A stretch of 64,000 nt of DNA, taken from positions 1 to 64,000 of the forward strand of contig CAVTOG010000003.1 in NCBI GenBank assembly GCA_963736325.1, written 5' to 3'. The notes under the pieces were generated by a model. It saw only the letters and a list, made by a program, of their open reading frames with translations, had not been told where the DNA came from and ran no database searches. Made by a program: the position numbers and the translations under genes. Of this stretch, positions 1-8,532 are shown piece by piece. This DNA comes from Actinoallomurus sp963736325 (lineage in GTDB: Bacteria > Actinomycetota > Actinomycetes > Streptosporangiales > Streptosporangiaceae). Position 1 is the first letter of the stretch; each line of letters starts with the position of its first letter.

Positions 1-71
<71 letters not shown>

Positions 72-146
72 TGGCCACAGATCGCCTTACAGCGCCTGCA
101 CCTCGTCTACTCTAGCGGACATTCGCCCCTCCTCGCGCCAGGGTTT

Positions 147-1049
147 TCACGCCCCCGGCACGAGAGTCAGGAGCGACGCCTCCGGAGGGCAGCAGAACCG
201 GACCGGGGCGTACGGTGACGTGCCCAAGCCAGCCGACACGTGGAGCCACGCGGGGCCGTTTCGGTGCAGGCCCTTCACCCGTGGGCGGTCGATGCCGCAG
301 TTCGTCACCAGGGCGCCGTAAAGCGGTACGCACAGTTGGCCGCCGTGGGTATGGCCGGCCAAGAGGAGGCGGTAGCCGTCTGCGGTGAAGCGGTCCAGGT
401 TGCGGGGTTCTGGGGAGTGCATCACGCCGATGCTCAACGTGTCGCCCGAGACCTGGCCCGCGATCGAGTCGTAGCGGTCCTTGTTGATGTGCGAGTCGTT
501 GATGCCGCCGAAGTCGATCTCCGTGTCGCCGACCTTGATGCTTCCGCGGTGGTTGTTCAAGTCCAGCCAGCCCGACGCGGTCATGGCGGCGCCCAGTTCG
601 CGGTACGGCAGGTCGGGGACGGTGCGGGTCTTGTAGTCCTTGCCGCTCGTACGCCACAGGTAACGCGCGGGGTTCTTCGGTACCGGGGAGTACATGTCGT
701 TCGAGCCGTACACGAACACGCCTGGGCGGTCGAGCAAGGGGCCCAGCAGGTCGAGGAAGGGGCCGATGGCGTCTCGGTGGGAGATCGAGTCGCCGGTGTT
801 GACCACCAGGTCCGGTTCCAGGCGGTCCAGGGCGGCCACCCATTTGATCAGGCGGCGGCGGCCCGGGGTCAGGTGTGTGTCCGAGATGTGCAGGATCTTC
901 AGCGGTCGCTGGCCCGGGGCCAGGACCGGGACCTCGTATCGGCGTAGGTGGAACCAGTTGCGTTCGATGATGGACGCGTAGCCGACTCCGGCGACCCCGG
1001 TGCCGAGGACTCCGAGAGGGAGGGCGTATCTCTTTCGCACCCTCCCCAT
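147..1049 (-). CDS. Membrane-anchored calcineurin-like metallophosphoesterase
   Basis: About 300 aa. A hydrophobic N-terminal segment (about residues 7-27) precedes a calcineurin-like phosphoesterase fold. The metal-binding motifs are in order: ISDTHL, NTGDS, YGSNDMY (GN[H/D] block) and the C-terminal AGHTHGGQ. This is the YkuE/YaeI-like group; substrates of such proteins are generally uncertain (phosphodiesters, possibly lipid-linked). A start 13 codons upstream (1088) is open, but ATG at 1049 has a GAGGG about 9 nt upstream and gives the usual family N-terminus. It is divergent from the YqeY gene. The equivalent position in M. tuberculosis is Rv3683, next to ponA2. Specific substrate unknown. 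Confidence 0.88.
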   Translation of the reverse strand: MGRVRKRYALPLGVLGTGVAGVGYASIIERNWFHLRRYEVPVLAPGQRPLKILHISDTHLTPGRRRLIKWVAALDRLEPDLVVNTGDSISHRDAIGPFLDLLGPLLDRPGVFVYGSNDMYSPVPKNPARYLWRTSGKDYKTRTVPDLPYRELGAAMTASGWLDLNNHRGSIKVGDTEIDFGGINDSHINKDRYDSIAGQVSGDTLSIGVMHSPEPRNLDRFTADGYRLLLAGHTHGGQLCVPLYGALVTNCGIDRPRVKGLHRNGPAWLHVSAGLGTSPYAPVRFCCPPEASLLTLVPGA

Positions 1050-1114
1050 CGTGCCAGACCCTCGAACCATTATTCGAAGGCGTCGCACCGCGATGGCAGG
1101 GCAAGATTGTCCTC

Positions 1115-1564
1115 ATGTTGAAGGAGAAGCTGAAAGCCGACCTGTCGGCCTCGATGAAGGCGCGTGACGAGGTTCGCACTCGTACGCTGCGGATGACCCT
1201 GACGGCCCTCACCAACGAGGAGGTCGCCGGGAAGCAGGCGCGCGAGCTCTCCGACGACGAGATCGTCAAGGTCGTGCAGCGTGAGGCGAAGAAGCGGCGT
1301 GAGGCGGCGGAGGCGTTCGCCGACGCGGGCCGTACGGAGCAGGCCGAGGCTGAGCGGGCCGAAGGGGTCATCCTCGACGAGTATCTCCCGGCTCAGCTCT
1401 CCGACGAGGAGCTGACGTCGCTGGTGGCGGCGGCGATCGCCGAGACCGGGGCCGAGGGACCGCGGGCGATGGGGCAGGTCATGAAGGTCGTCACGCCGCA
1501 GGTGGCGGGACGGGCCGACGGCAAGCGTGTCTCCGGTGAGGTCAAGCGTCAGCTGACGGGCTGA
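1115..1564 (+). CDS. GatB/YqeY domain-containing protein
   Basis: 149 aa, the full length of free-standing YqeY proteins. It starts MLKEKLKADL and has the charged helical pattern typical of the family (KARDEVRTRTLRMTL, LSDDEIVKVVQREAKKRREAAE) followed by the small C-terminal helical domain (GPRAMGQVMKVV). The domain is also found at the C-terminus of GatB, where it contacts tRNA, so an RNA-related role is likely but unproven. No enzymatic motif is visible. It is convergent with the PBP gene, with a strong shared terminator in the gap. Confidence 0.9.
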   Translation: MLKEKLKADLSASMKARDEVRTRTLRMTLTALTNEEVAGKQARELSDDEIVKVVQREAKKRREAAEAFADAGRTEQAEAERAEGVILDEYLPAQLSDEELTSLVAAAIAETGAEGPRAMGQVMKVVTPQVAGRADGKRVSGEVKRQLTG

Positions 1565-1570
1565 AAACGG

Positions 1571-1606
1571 AGAGGCTCCCCGCAGAGCAACATGCGGGGA
1601 GCCTCT
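1571..1606. terminator. Bidirectional hairpin terminator
   Basis: A perfect 14-bp stem (1571-1584 with 1593-1606, arm AGAGGCTCCCCGCA) closes an 8-nt loop between the convergent yqeY-type gene and the PBP gene. There is no T-tract, which is common in high-GC actinobacteria. Confidence 0.85.
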
Positions 1607-1615
1607 GCCGGACGA

Positions 1616-3883
1616 TCAGAACGGCCAGGGAAGACGGCCCTTCCGCTTGTGGGGGCGCCCGCCCACGTCGTTCCCGTTGCTGACGAAGATCATCACCGAG
1701 GTGGCCTTGTCGGCGCGGGTGTTCGCGCTGGGCGAGGTGTACGCGACGGTGCCCTTGCGCTCAGGTGAGTCGATCGCGCGCTGCGAGATCTGCACGGGGA
1801 ACCCCGCGGCCTGGATCCGCTGCCGAGCCACCTCGACCGGCAATCCGCGTACGTCGGGGATCAGTGCCTGGTCGATGAAGCCGAAGTCGTTCACCGGTGT
1901 GTGGAACGACGACGGCCTCGTGCCGCGCAGGGCGTTCAGCATCGACGACTGCCAGATGCGGCCGATCTGCGCGCCGTAGATGCCCGGGCTCGGGTTGCCG
2001 TACGGCGCGGCCGGGTCGCCGTACCAGACGGCGGCGGCGAGGTCGGGCGTGTAGCCGGCGAACAGCGCGCAGGAGTGCGCCTCGCAGGTGCCGGTCTTGC
2101 CTGCGGCCGGGCGGCCGATGCCGCGGCCGGCGCCGGTGCCGCTGGTGAGCACGCCCTGGAGGATCCGGGTGACCTCGTCCGCGATCTCCGAGTCGACGCC
2201 CTTGGAGCACTTCGTCTTGGGCACCCGGACCTTCTTGCCCGTGGCGTCGGCGACGTCGGTGATGGCGATCGGCGTGCAGTACTGGCCGCGGGCAGCGAAG
2301 CCGGCGTACGCGGCGGCGAGGTGGGTGACGTCGATGTTGTTGGTGCCGAGCACCTGCGACGGGACCTGCTGGAGGGGCTTGCCGTTGGCCTGGCGCATCC
2401 CGAAGTTCTCGGCCATGTGGACCGCGTCGCACAGGCCGACCTTCTGCTCCAGGTACGCGTAGAAGGTATTGATGGAGCCCCAGGTGCCGCTCTGGAGGTT
2501 CGCCGACTTGCGCTTCGACGTCTCGGCGTTCCCGAGCGTCCAGGGCTCGAAGTGGTTGCCCTTGCAGTCGCTGAAGCCGCCGACGGACGTGCTGTTGGGC
2601 GCGGGGAGCGTGGTGCCGACGCTGATGCCCTTGTTGAGGGCCGCCGCCAGCGTGAAGACCTTGAACGTCGACCCGGCCGAGTAGCCGCTGTTGTAGCCGT
2701 GGGCGTAGTCGGCGGCGAGGTTCAGCGTGGTCTGTCCCTTTTTCTTGTGGTCGCCGTAGTCCTTACTGACCACCATCGCCTTGATCTCACCTGTGCCGGG
2801 CTTGATCATCGCCTCGGTCGCGGTCTTGTCGCGTGCCGGCCGCAGGGCGAGGGCCTTCTGCGCGGCGGACTGCATCTTCATGTCGAGCGTCGTACGGATC
2901 GTGAGGCCGCCGCGGTAGAGCAGCCGCTCGCGGTCGGCCGAGGTCTTGCCGAAGGCGGTGTTCCCGAGGATCTCGTTCTTGATGTACTCGCAGAAGAACG
3001 GTGCCTTGCTGTCGGCGCAGTCGGTCTTCGGCTTCTTGATGTGCAGCTTGATGGGCTCCGCGGCGGCCGCGGCGGCCTGCTGCTTTGTGATCATCCTCAG
3101 GTCGGCCATCCGGTTCAGCACGATGTTGCGCCGGTCCGTGGCCCCCTTGCTGTTGATCTCGGGGTCGTAGAAGTACGGGCTGTTGGTGACGCCGGCCAGC
3201 AGCGTCGACTCGGCGAGGGTGAGCTCGGAGGCGTTCTTGCTGAAGTAGTACTGGGCGGCGGCCTGGACCCCGTACGCGCCGGAGCCGAAGTAGGCGATGT
3301 TGAGGTAGCCCTCGAGGATCTGGTTCTTGCTGAGTTCCTTCTCGACGTTGACCGCGTAGCGAAGTTCTCGGAGTTTCCGCCCGAAGTTCGGCGCTTTTGC
3401 AGCCTCTGCGTCTTTGTCGGACTTGGCGTTCTCAACGAGGAGGTTCTTCACATACTGCTGGGTCAGCGTCGAGCCGCCCTGCTTGATGCCGCCGTCCTGG
3501 GCGTTGGTCACCAATGCGCGGACGGAGCCCTTCATGTCGAGCGGGCCGTGCTGAAAGAAGCGCGAGTCCTCGATCGCGACGATCGCCTTCTGCATGATCG
3601 GCGACACCTGGTCGAGGCGTACGGACTCGCGGTTGTGGTAATAGAACTGGGCTATGACCTGGCCGTCCGCGGAGAAGACCGTCGTACGCTCGGGTGGCGG
3701 TTTGAGACTGAAGTCGTCCGGCAGGTTCTGGAAGCTGTCCGCCGCGTCGCGCGCCGCCATGCCCGCGCTGCCCACTCCGGGCAAGGCGATCAGGCTGACC
3801 AGAAGACCCGCGACGACAGCCGCCCCCAGGAGTCGCATCAGCTTGACGATCGCTTGTTCCCGATCTTCCCTCGCACCCGTCAC
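1616..3883 (-). CDS. Bifunctional class A penicillin-binding protein with PASTA domain (PonA2-like)
   Basis: 755 aa. One N-terminal membrane segment (LLGAAVVAGLLVSLIALPG), a GT51 glycosyltransferase (catalytic Glu in AIEDSRFFQHG; STLTQQYVKN; about residues 60-240) and a penicillin-binding transpeptidase with the three active-site motifs STFK, SIN (WGSINTFYAY) and KTGT. A single C-terminal PASTA domain (IPDVRGLPVEVARQRIQAAG) should bind uncrosslinked peptidoglycan or muropeptide. It polymerises and crosslinks peptidoglycan outside the membrane. The start is a GTG with no clear Shine-Dalgarno; ATG at 3838 is an alternative. It is divergent from the WhiB gene, the same pairing as ponA2-whiB4 in M. 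tuberculosis, where PonA2 matters for stress and non-growing cells. Confidence 0.95.
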   Translation of the reverse strand: MTGAREDREQAIVKLMRLLGAAVVAGLLVSLIALPGVGSAGMAARDAADSFQNLPDDFSLKPPPERTTVFSADGQVIAQFYYHNRESVRLDQVSPIMQKAIVAIEDSRFFQHGPLDMKGSVRALVTNAQDGGIKQGGSTLTQQYVKNLLVENAKSDKDAEAAKAPNFGRKLRELRYAVNVEKELSKNQILEGYLNIAYFGSGAYGVQAAAQYYFSKNASELTLAESTLLAGVTNSPYFYDPEINSKGATDRRNIVLNRMADLRMITKQQAAAAAAEPIKLHIKKPKTDCADSKAPFFCEYIKNEILGNTAFGKTSADRERLLYRGGLTIRTTLDMKMQSAAQKALALRPARDKTATEAMIKPGTGEIKAMVVSKDYGDHKKKGQTTLNLAADYAHGYNSGYSAGSTFKVFTLAAALNKGISVGTTLPAPNSTSVGGFSDCKGNHFEPWTLGNAETSKRKSANLQSGTWGSINTFYAYLEQKVGLCDAVHMAENFGMRQANGKPLQQVPSQVLGTNNIDVTHLAAAYAGFAARGQYCTPIAITDVADATGKKVRVPKTKCSKGVDSEIADEVTRILQGVLTSGTGAGRGIGRPAAGKTGTCEAHSCALFAGYTPDLAAAVWYGDPAAPYGNPSPGIYGAQIGRIWQSSMLNALRGTRPSSFHTPVNDFGFIDQALIPDVRGLPVEVARQRIQAAGFPVQISQRAIDSPERKGTVAYTSPSANTRADKATSVMIFVSNGNDVGGRPHKRKGRLPWPF

Positions 3884-4120
3884 GCGCCTAGGTTACGCGG
3901 GACGAGAGGTACATACTGCGCACCTCACCGCAGACGTATGACTAGTTCGTTGCCCTCAGATGGCCCGGAGGGGCTATTTCGAGAATGGGCCCATCGGGGG
4001 CTGTTGAATCGCTCCGCTGTTCCGTAAGTTCTTCTCCACGGCTTTCGTATGGCGGCCTGACGTCCGCGCCCGTCCGGCCGGGGCTCGCAAACGACACCGA
4101 CCAAGGGGAGTGGGGCCAAG

Positions 4121-4429
4121 ATGTGGATCACGGATTGGACCGCCCGCGCCGCCTGCCGTAACGCGGATCCCGACGCGTTGTTCGTGCAGGGGGCCGCGCA
4201 AAATCGGGCGAAGCTGATCTGCCGTGGCTGCCCTGTGCGGACCGAGTGCCTCGCGGACGCTCTGGACAACCGGATCGAGTTCGGTGTCTGGGGCGGCATG
4301 ACCGAACGTGAGCGTCGTGCGCTGCTGCGCCGGCGCCCTGACGTCACCTCATGGCGTGAGCTGCTGGAAACCGCCAAGGAGCAGTACGAGCAGTCCCAGG
4401 ACCCGGAAGAAGAGCTCGTCGCAAGCTGA
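4121..4429 (+). CDS. WhiB-family iron-sulfur regulator (WhiB4/WblA orthologue)
   Basis: 102 aa. Four conserved cysteines (RAACRN, ICRGC and TECLAD) ligate a 4Fe-4S cluster, followed by the GVWGG turn and a basic segment (RRALLRRRP) that binds DNA. Members act as redox- and NO-responsive transcription factors, usually through domain 4 of the principal sigma factor. Context identifies the subtype: it sits between a class A PBP and two ArsA-like ATPases as do whiB4 of M. tuberculosis (oxidative-stress control) and wblA of Streptomyces (switch between growth, development and antibiotic production). The C-terminal tail is acidic (DPEEELVAS). The start is ATG with GGGGAG about 12 nt upstream; GTG at 4123 is out of frame. 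Confidence 0.93.
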   Translation: MWITDWTARAACRNADPDALFVQGAAQNRAKLICRGCPVRTECLADALDNRIEFGVWGGMTERERRALLRRRPDVTSWRELLETAKEQYEQSQDPEEELVAS

Positions 4430-4441
4430 CGTGTGATCGTG

Positions 4442-4466
4442 GCCCGGCCGCCGATGGCGGCCGGGC
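4442..4466. terminator. Hairpin between convergent whiB and ArsA-like genes
   Basis: An 11-bp GC-only stem (GCCCGGCCGCC with GGCGGCCGGGC) with a GAT loop lies in the 44-bp gap between convergent genes and probably serves both. Confidence 0.8.
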
Positions 4467-4473
4467 TTCGACG

Positions 4474-5631
4474 TCAGGCGGCGGGTTCTTCCGTTTCACC
4501 GGCCAGGTCGCCCGCGATGCGCCGTAGTCCTGCGAGGTCGTGCACGTCCTCTGCCATCGCGCCCACCGTCACGACCGGCACGGTCGGATGCGCCGAGGTG
4601 AAGCTCTCGCGCAACCTCGTCTCACGCGCCGTCACCTGCATGCGCTCGGCGTGCAGGCGCAACAGCGTGGCGGTCAGCTCGTGGGTGCCGCGGGTCTCCA
4701 GCGTTTCGGCGGCGGCCTGGCTGCGCACCGCCGACAGGTGCGACGCGTCGGACCGGTGCACGCGGTTGACGACGAGCCCGGCCAGCGGCATCCGCTCCTC
4801 CGCGAGACGCTCCACGAAGTAGGACGCCTCGCGCAGCGCGTCACGCTCCGGTGCGGCCACCACGAGGAACGCCGTGCCTGGCGCCTGGAGCAGCTTGTAC
4901 GTCTGCTCGGCGCGCTCGCGGAACCCTCCGAACATCGTGTCGAAGGCCAGCACGAACGTCTGCATGTCCTTGAGCAGCTGCCCGCCGAGCACCTTGGTGA
5001 TGACGCTCGTGAACATCCCGAACCCGGCGGTCACGACCTTCATCCCGAACCGCCCGCCCGCCTTCGCCGGCGCCATCAAGATCTTGATGAGGCGGCCGTC
5101 GAGGAAGCGGCCCATGCGTTCGGGCGCGTCGAGGAAGTCCAGCGCGGAGCGCGACGGCGGGGTGTCCACCACGATGAGATCCCACGCGCCGGAGCGGTGG
5201 AGCTGCCCGAGCTTCTCCATCGCCATGTACTCCTGCGTGCCCGACAGGCTGGAGGAGAGCGACTCATAGAACGGGTTGGCGAGGATCTGACGTGCGCGTT
5301 CGGGGTCGGAGTGCGCCTCGACGATCTCGTCGAAGGTGCGCTTCATGTCGAGCATCATGGCGTGCAGCTCACCCTCGGCGCCCTCGACCGGCCGCGGGGT
5401 GTTGTCCAGCTCGGTCAGCCCGAGGGCCTGGGCGAGGCGGCGGGCCGGGTCGACGGTTAGCACGACGACGTCGCGGCCGCGCTCGGCGGCGCGTACGCCC
5501 ACGGCCGCGGCGGTGGTCGTCTTGCCCACACCACCGGAGCCGCAACACACAATGATCTTCGTGTCGGGGTCGTCGAGGAGCGAGTCGATGGTGAACACCC
5601 GAGGCGTCTTGGCCTTTCGCGCCGTACTCAT
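4474..5631 (-). CDS. ArsA/GET3-like P-loop ATPase, subunit B
   Basis: 385 aa. Deviant Walker A CGSGGVGKTTTAAAV near residue 30, switch/Walker B segment (VVDTPPSRSALDF) and a VDPARRLAQALG segment typical of the ArsA/Get3 (SIMIBI) family. No arsenite-ligating cysteine triplet is seen, so arsenic extrusion is unlikely. The gene overlaps the end of the upstream paralogue by 4 nt (ATGA, 5628-5631), so the two are translationally coupled. The orthologous pair in M. tuberculosis (Rv3680/Rv3679) is reported to form a heterodimer and has been linked to tolerance of reactive carbonyls and to whiB4. A cytosolic ATPase chaperone or carrier role is inference. Confidence 0.92.
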   Translation of the reverse strand: MSTARKAKTPRVFTIDSLLDDPDTKIIVCCGSGGVGKTTTAAAVGVRAAERGRDVVVLTVDPARRLAQALGLTELDNTPRPVEGAEGELHAMMLDMKRTFDEIVEAHSDPERARQILANPFYESLSSSLSGTQEYMAMEKLGQLHRSGAWDLIVVDTPPSRSALDFLDAPERMGRFLDGRLIKILMAPAKAGGRFGMKVVTAGFGMFTSVITKVLGGQLLKDMQTFVLAFDTMFGGFRERAEQTYKLLQAPGTAFLVVAAPERDALREASYFVERLAEERMPLAGLVVNRVHRSDASHLSAVRSQAAAETLETRGTHELTATLLRLHAERMQVTARETRLRESFTSAHPTVPVVTVGAMAEDVHDLAGLRRIAGDLAGETEEPAA

Positions 5632-6623
5632 GCGGCCCCCTGCTTCCTGAGCTCGCCGGCCAGTTCGTGGAGGGCTGCCAGGTCGATGCCGTCGCCGAGC
5701 AGCGGCAGTTCGTACTCGGGGAGCCGCGCGGCGGTGAGCCGTGCCTTCTCCCGCTTCTGCAGCGCGCTGCGCCGCGCATGGTCGGCCGCCTCGTCGGCGA
5801 GCGCCTGGGCGATCTCCGCCGCGTCGTCCTCGATGCCGGCGGCCTTGACGCCCAGCCGGATCGCCTCCACGTCGAGCCCCTCCTTGAGGGCGGCGTTCAG
5901 GGCGTTCTCGGCCAGGATCGGCGGGCGGACCATGTTGACCATCAGCCCGCCGACGGGAAGACCGATCTCCTTCAGATCCGCGACGCCATCGAGGGTCTCC
6001 TGGACGGGCATCTCCTCGAGCATCGTGACGAAGTGCACGGCCGTCTCCGGGCTGCGCATGACCCGCATCACCGTGTCGGCGTGATTGCGGATCGGCCCCA
6101 CCTTCGCCAGCCCGGCGACCTCGGCGTTCACGTTGAGGAAGCGGCTGATGCGGCCGGTCGGCGGCGCGTCCATCACGACCGCGTCGTAGATGAAGTGGCC
6201 CTTCTTGTCCTTGCGGCGCACGGCCTCGCTGGCCTTGCCGGTGAGCAGGACATCGCGCAGGCCGGGGGCGATCGTGGTGGCGAAGTCGACGAGGCCGAGC
6301 CTGGTGAGCGCCTTGCCGGCCCGGCGGAGGTTGTAGAACATCTCGAGGTATTCGAGCATCGCCTCTTCGGGATCCACCGCCAGGGCGTACACGTCGCCGC
6401 CGTCGGGTGCCACCGCGACCTTGCGTTCCTCGTACGGGAGGGGCGGGCAGTCGAACAGCTGCGCGATGCCCTGGCGGCCCTCGACCTCGATCAGCAGAAC
6501 CTTGCGTCCGCCCGCTGCCAGGGCGAGCGCGAGCGACGCGGCCACCGTCGTCTTACCGGTGCCGCCCTTGCCTGTGACGACGTGCAGGCGTACGCCGTCC
6601 CAATCGGTGTCTCTCGCCCTCAC
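5628..6623 (-). CDS. ArsA/GET3-like P-loop ATPase, subunit A
   Basis: 331 aa, the first gene of the ArsA-like pair. Walker A VTGKGGTGKTTVAASLALAL lies at about residues 16-35; there is a VEGRQGIAQLF segment and the switch motif AVVMDAPPTGRISRFL. Like its partner it lacks the ArsA metal-site cysteines. The start is GTG at 6623, with AAGG only about 1 nt away, so a slightly downstream start cannot be excluded. It shares the 6624-6740 intergenic region with the divergent SPFH gene. Likely forms a heterodimer with the downstream product, as in mycobacteria; substrate unknown. Confidence 0.92.
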   Translation of the reverse strand: MRARDTDWDGVRLHVVTGKGGTGKTTVAASLALALAAGGRKVLLIEVEGRQGIAQLFDCPPLPYEERKVAVAPDGGDVYALAVDPEEAMLEYLEMFYNLRRAGKALTRLGLVDFATTIAPGLRDVLLTGKASEAVRRKDKKGHFIYDAVVMDAPPTGRISRFLNVNAEVAGLAKVGPIRNHADTVMRVMRSPETAVHFVTMLEEMPVQETLDGVADLKEIGLPVGGLMVNMVRPPILAENALNAALKEGLDVEAIRLGVKAAGIEDDAAEIAQALADEAADHARRSALQKREKARLTAARLPEYELPLLGDGIDLAALHELAGELRKQGAA

Positions 6624-6749
6624 CCTTGCGAGGTTATCGTCCGGCAGCCAGGAGGTTCCCAGTGGTGGTCCGTGACGTGTGACACGCCGTGCACGTTGGA
6701 GGACTAGTGTCGGTTATAGAGGCAGTCGGCCGTAAGAAAGGTGAAGACC

Positions 6750-7754
6750 GTGGGGGAAGCGCTTCTCGTACTCGCGGGACTATTCGGGCTGATATTCCTG
6801 TTCATCATCCTCGCGTCGGTCAAGGTCGTTCAGCAGGTCGAACGCGGCGTCGTGTTCCGGCTCGGCCAGGTCCAGCCGCGCTTCCGCGCGCCGGGCCTCA
6901 CCCTGATCTTCCCGATGATCGACCGGATGACGAAGGTCAACATGCAGACGGTCGCCATGGGCGTACCGGCACAGGAGGGCATTTCTCAGGACAACGTCAG
7001 CGTCCGCGTTGACGCGGTCGTGTACTTCCGGGTGATCGACCCGGTGAAGGCCATCGTCAACGTCCAGAACTACAACTGGGCGATCTCCCAGGTGGCACAG
7101 ACCTCGCTGCGTTCCGTCATCGGCAAGGCCGACATGCAGCAGCTCCTGTCCGACCGCGAGACCATCAACACCGAGCTACGCCAGATCATGGACGGCACGA
7201 CCGAGGCGCCCTGGGGCATCCAGATCCAGCGCGTCGAGATCAAGGACGTCTCCCTCCCCGAGGGCATGAAGCGGTCGATGGCCCGCCAGGCCGAGGCCGA
7301 GCGTGAGCGGCGCGCCCGCATCATCACCGCCGACGGTGAGTTCCAGGCGTCCAAGCGGCTGGCCGCGGCCGCCGAGGTCATGGCGCAGGACCCCGCCTCC
7401 CTCCAACTGCGCCTGCTCCAGACCGTCGTCGAGGTCGCGGCCGAGAAGAACAGCACGCTCGTCATGCCGTTCCCCGTCGAGCTGCTGAGGTTCTTCGACC
7501 GCGCCGCCGGCGGAGACCAGACCCCGCGCGAGGGCAACCCGCACCGCCCCGACCTCGCCGAGCGTCTCGCCAAGGCCGAAGCGGAGCTGGCCAAGGCCGC
7601 GGAGCCGTCGACGATCGCGTCGGCCGAGGACGTCCCGCCCATTCCGGGCCTGCCGCCCGAGGTCGAGACGCCGACCATCGAGCCGCCCGCGCAGCAGCAG
7701 CAACCGCAGCAGCAGCCGCCGCAGAACGGCCCCTGGGGTTCTCCACAGGGCTGA
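6750..7754 (+). CDS. SPFH/band 7 (slipin-type) membrane protein
   Basis: About 334 aa. An N-terminal transmembrane helix (LLVLAGLFGLIFLFIILA) is followed by a stomatin/band-7 domain (VERGVVFRLGQVQPRF, GLTLIFPMID, VYFRVIDPVKA, ISQVAQTSLRSVIG), a charged helix (RQAEAERERRARIITADGE) and a Pro/Gln-rich tail. It should oligomerise on the membrane as a microdomain scaffold. An in-frame GTG lies at 6741, but GTG at 6750 has GAAAGG about 7 nt upstream and is preferred. No NfeD-type partner or membrane protease is adjacent. Its partner in the core cluster is unclear. Confidence 0.9.
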   Translation: MGEALLVLAGLFGLIFLFIILASVKVVQQVERGVVFRLGQVQPRFRAPGLTLIFPMIDRMTKVNMQTVAMGVPAQEGISQDNVSVRVDAVVYFRVIDPVKAIVNVQNYNWAISQVAQTSLRSVIGKADMQQLLSDRETINTELRQIMDGTTEAPWGIQIQRVEIKDVSLPEGMKRSMARQAEAERERRARIITADGEFQASKRLAAAAEVMAQDPASLQLRLLQTVVEVAAEKNSTLVMPFPVELLRFFDRAAGGDQTPREGNPHRPDLAERLAKAEAELAKAAEPSTIASAEDVPPIPGLPPEVETPTIEPPAQQQQPQQQPPQNGPWGSPQG

Positions 7755-7806
7755 CGCGAAGAGGGCGTACGCAGCGGAGCGGCGGGCAGGGCCTAGGGTT
7801 CGTCGT

Positions 7807-7962
7807 ATGAAGAAGTGGGAATACGCCACCGTTCCGCTGCTGGTACACGCGACGAAGCAGATCCTGGACAACTGGGGCGATGACGGCTGGGAGCTCGTCA
7901 GTGTCATCCCCGGTCCGAACCCGGAGAACCTCGTCGCGTACCTCAAGCGAGAGAAGGCATGA
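7807..7962 (+). CDS. DUF4177-type small protein (51 aa)
   Basis: The short ORF encodes MKKWEYATVPLLVHATKQ and continues ILDNWGDDGWELVSVI to the end KREKA. The pattern W-E-Y-x-x-V-P-L, then DxWGxxGWELV, matches the small DUF4177 proteins that precede RidA in actinobacteria; M. tuberculosis has a similar tiny gene (Rv3678A) in the same place. Its stop overlaps the next start as ATGA (7959-7962), indicating translational coupling with the RidA protein. Function unknown; probably a cytosolic beta-rich fold. Confidence 0.85.
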   Translation: MKKWEYATVPLLVHATKQILDNWGDDGWELVSVIPGPNPENLVAYLKREKA

Positions 7963-8426
7963 CCATGAGCACTCCTGAGGACCGCCTGCGCGACCTCGGC
8001 CTGGAGGTGCCCGAAGTCGCCGCGCCGCTCGCGTCCTACGTCCCGACGGCCCGGTCCGGTTCGCTCGTCTACACCTCGGGCCAACTGCCCATCGTCAAGG
8101 GCGAGCTGGTCGCGACCGGCAAGGTGGGCGCCGAGATCGATCAGGACAAGGCCGCCGAGCTGGCACGCCTGTGCGTGCTCAACGCCCTCGCCGCCGTACG
8201 CGCCGAGGTCGGCGAGCTGTCGCGGGTCCGCCGCATCGTCAAGGTCGTCGGCTTCGTCGCCAGCGCCCCTGACTTCTACGGCCAGCCGCAGGTCATCAAC
8301 GGCGCGAGCGACCTGATCGGCGAGGTCTTCGGCGACGCGGGCAAGCACGCCCGCAGCGCCGTCGGCGTCGCGGTCCTCCCGCGTGACGCGCCGGTCGAGG
8401 TAGAGCTCATCGCCGAAGTCGAATAG
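7959..8426 (+). CDS. RidA-family (YjgF/Rid) protein
   Basis: 155 aa. YjgF/RidA fold with TSGQLP near residue 42, VLNALAAVRAEVG, and VRRIVKVVGFVASAPDFYGQP. The canonical deaminase arginine of RidA is not obvious in the C-terminal motif (GKHARSAVGVAVLPRDAPVEVE retains the HARSAVG arginine), so 2-imino-acid deaminase activity is plausible but not certain; it is closer to the YjgH/Rid-like branch next to crp in mycobacteria (Rv3678c). Two in-frame starts, 7959 (coupled) and 7965, are possible. It forms a unit with DUF4177, the NUDIX protein and the MBL hydrolase. Confidence 0.9.
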   Translation: MTMSTPEDRLRDLGLEVPEVAAPLASYVPTARSGSLVYTSGQLPIVKGELVATGKVGAEIDQDKAAELARLCVLNALAAVRAEVGELSRVRRIVKVVGFVASAPDFYGQPQVINGASDLIGEVFGDAGKHARSAVGVAVLPRDAPVEVELIAEVE

Positions 8427-8532
8427 CGTTCGGTGATCAGGTCCCGCGTCCGCGGGGCGCGGGCCGAGGCCCGTACGCCTCGTGGCCGCGGGTGGCGAGC
8501 GCCCGGCGGCCGGGCCGAACAGGAGGCATCCT

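Noticed and set aside
4474..6623. Arsenic resistance operon
   Set aside because: The ArsA-like ATPases lack metal-site cysteines and no ArsB or ArsR is nearby; the context is the conserved whiB4 cluster.
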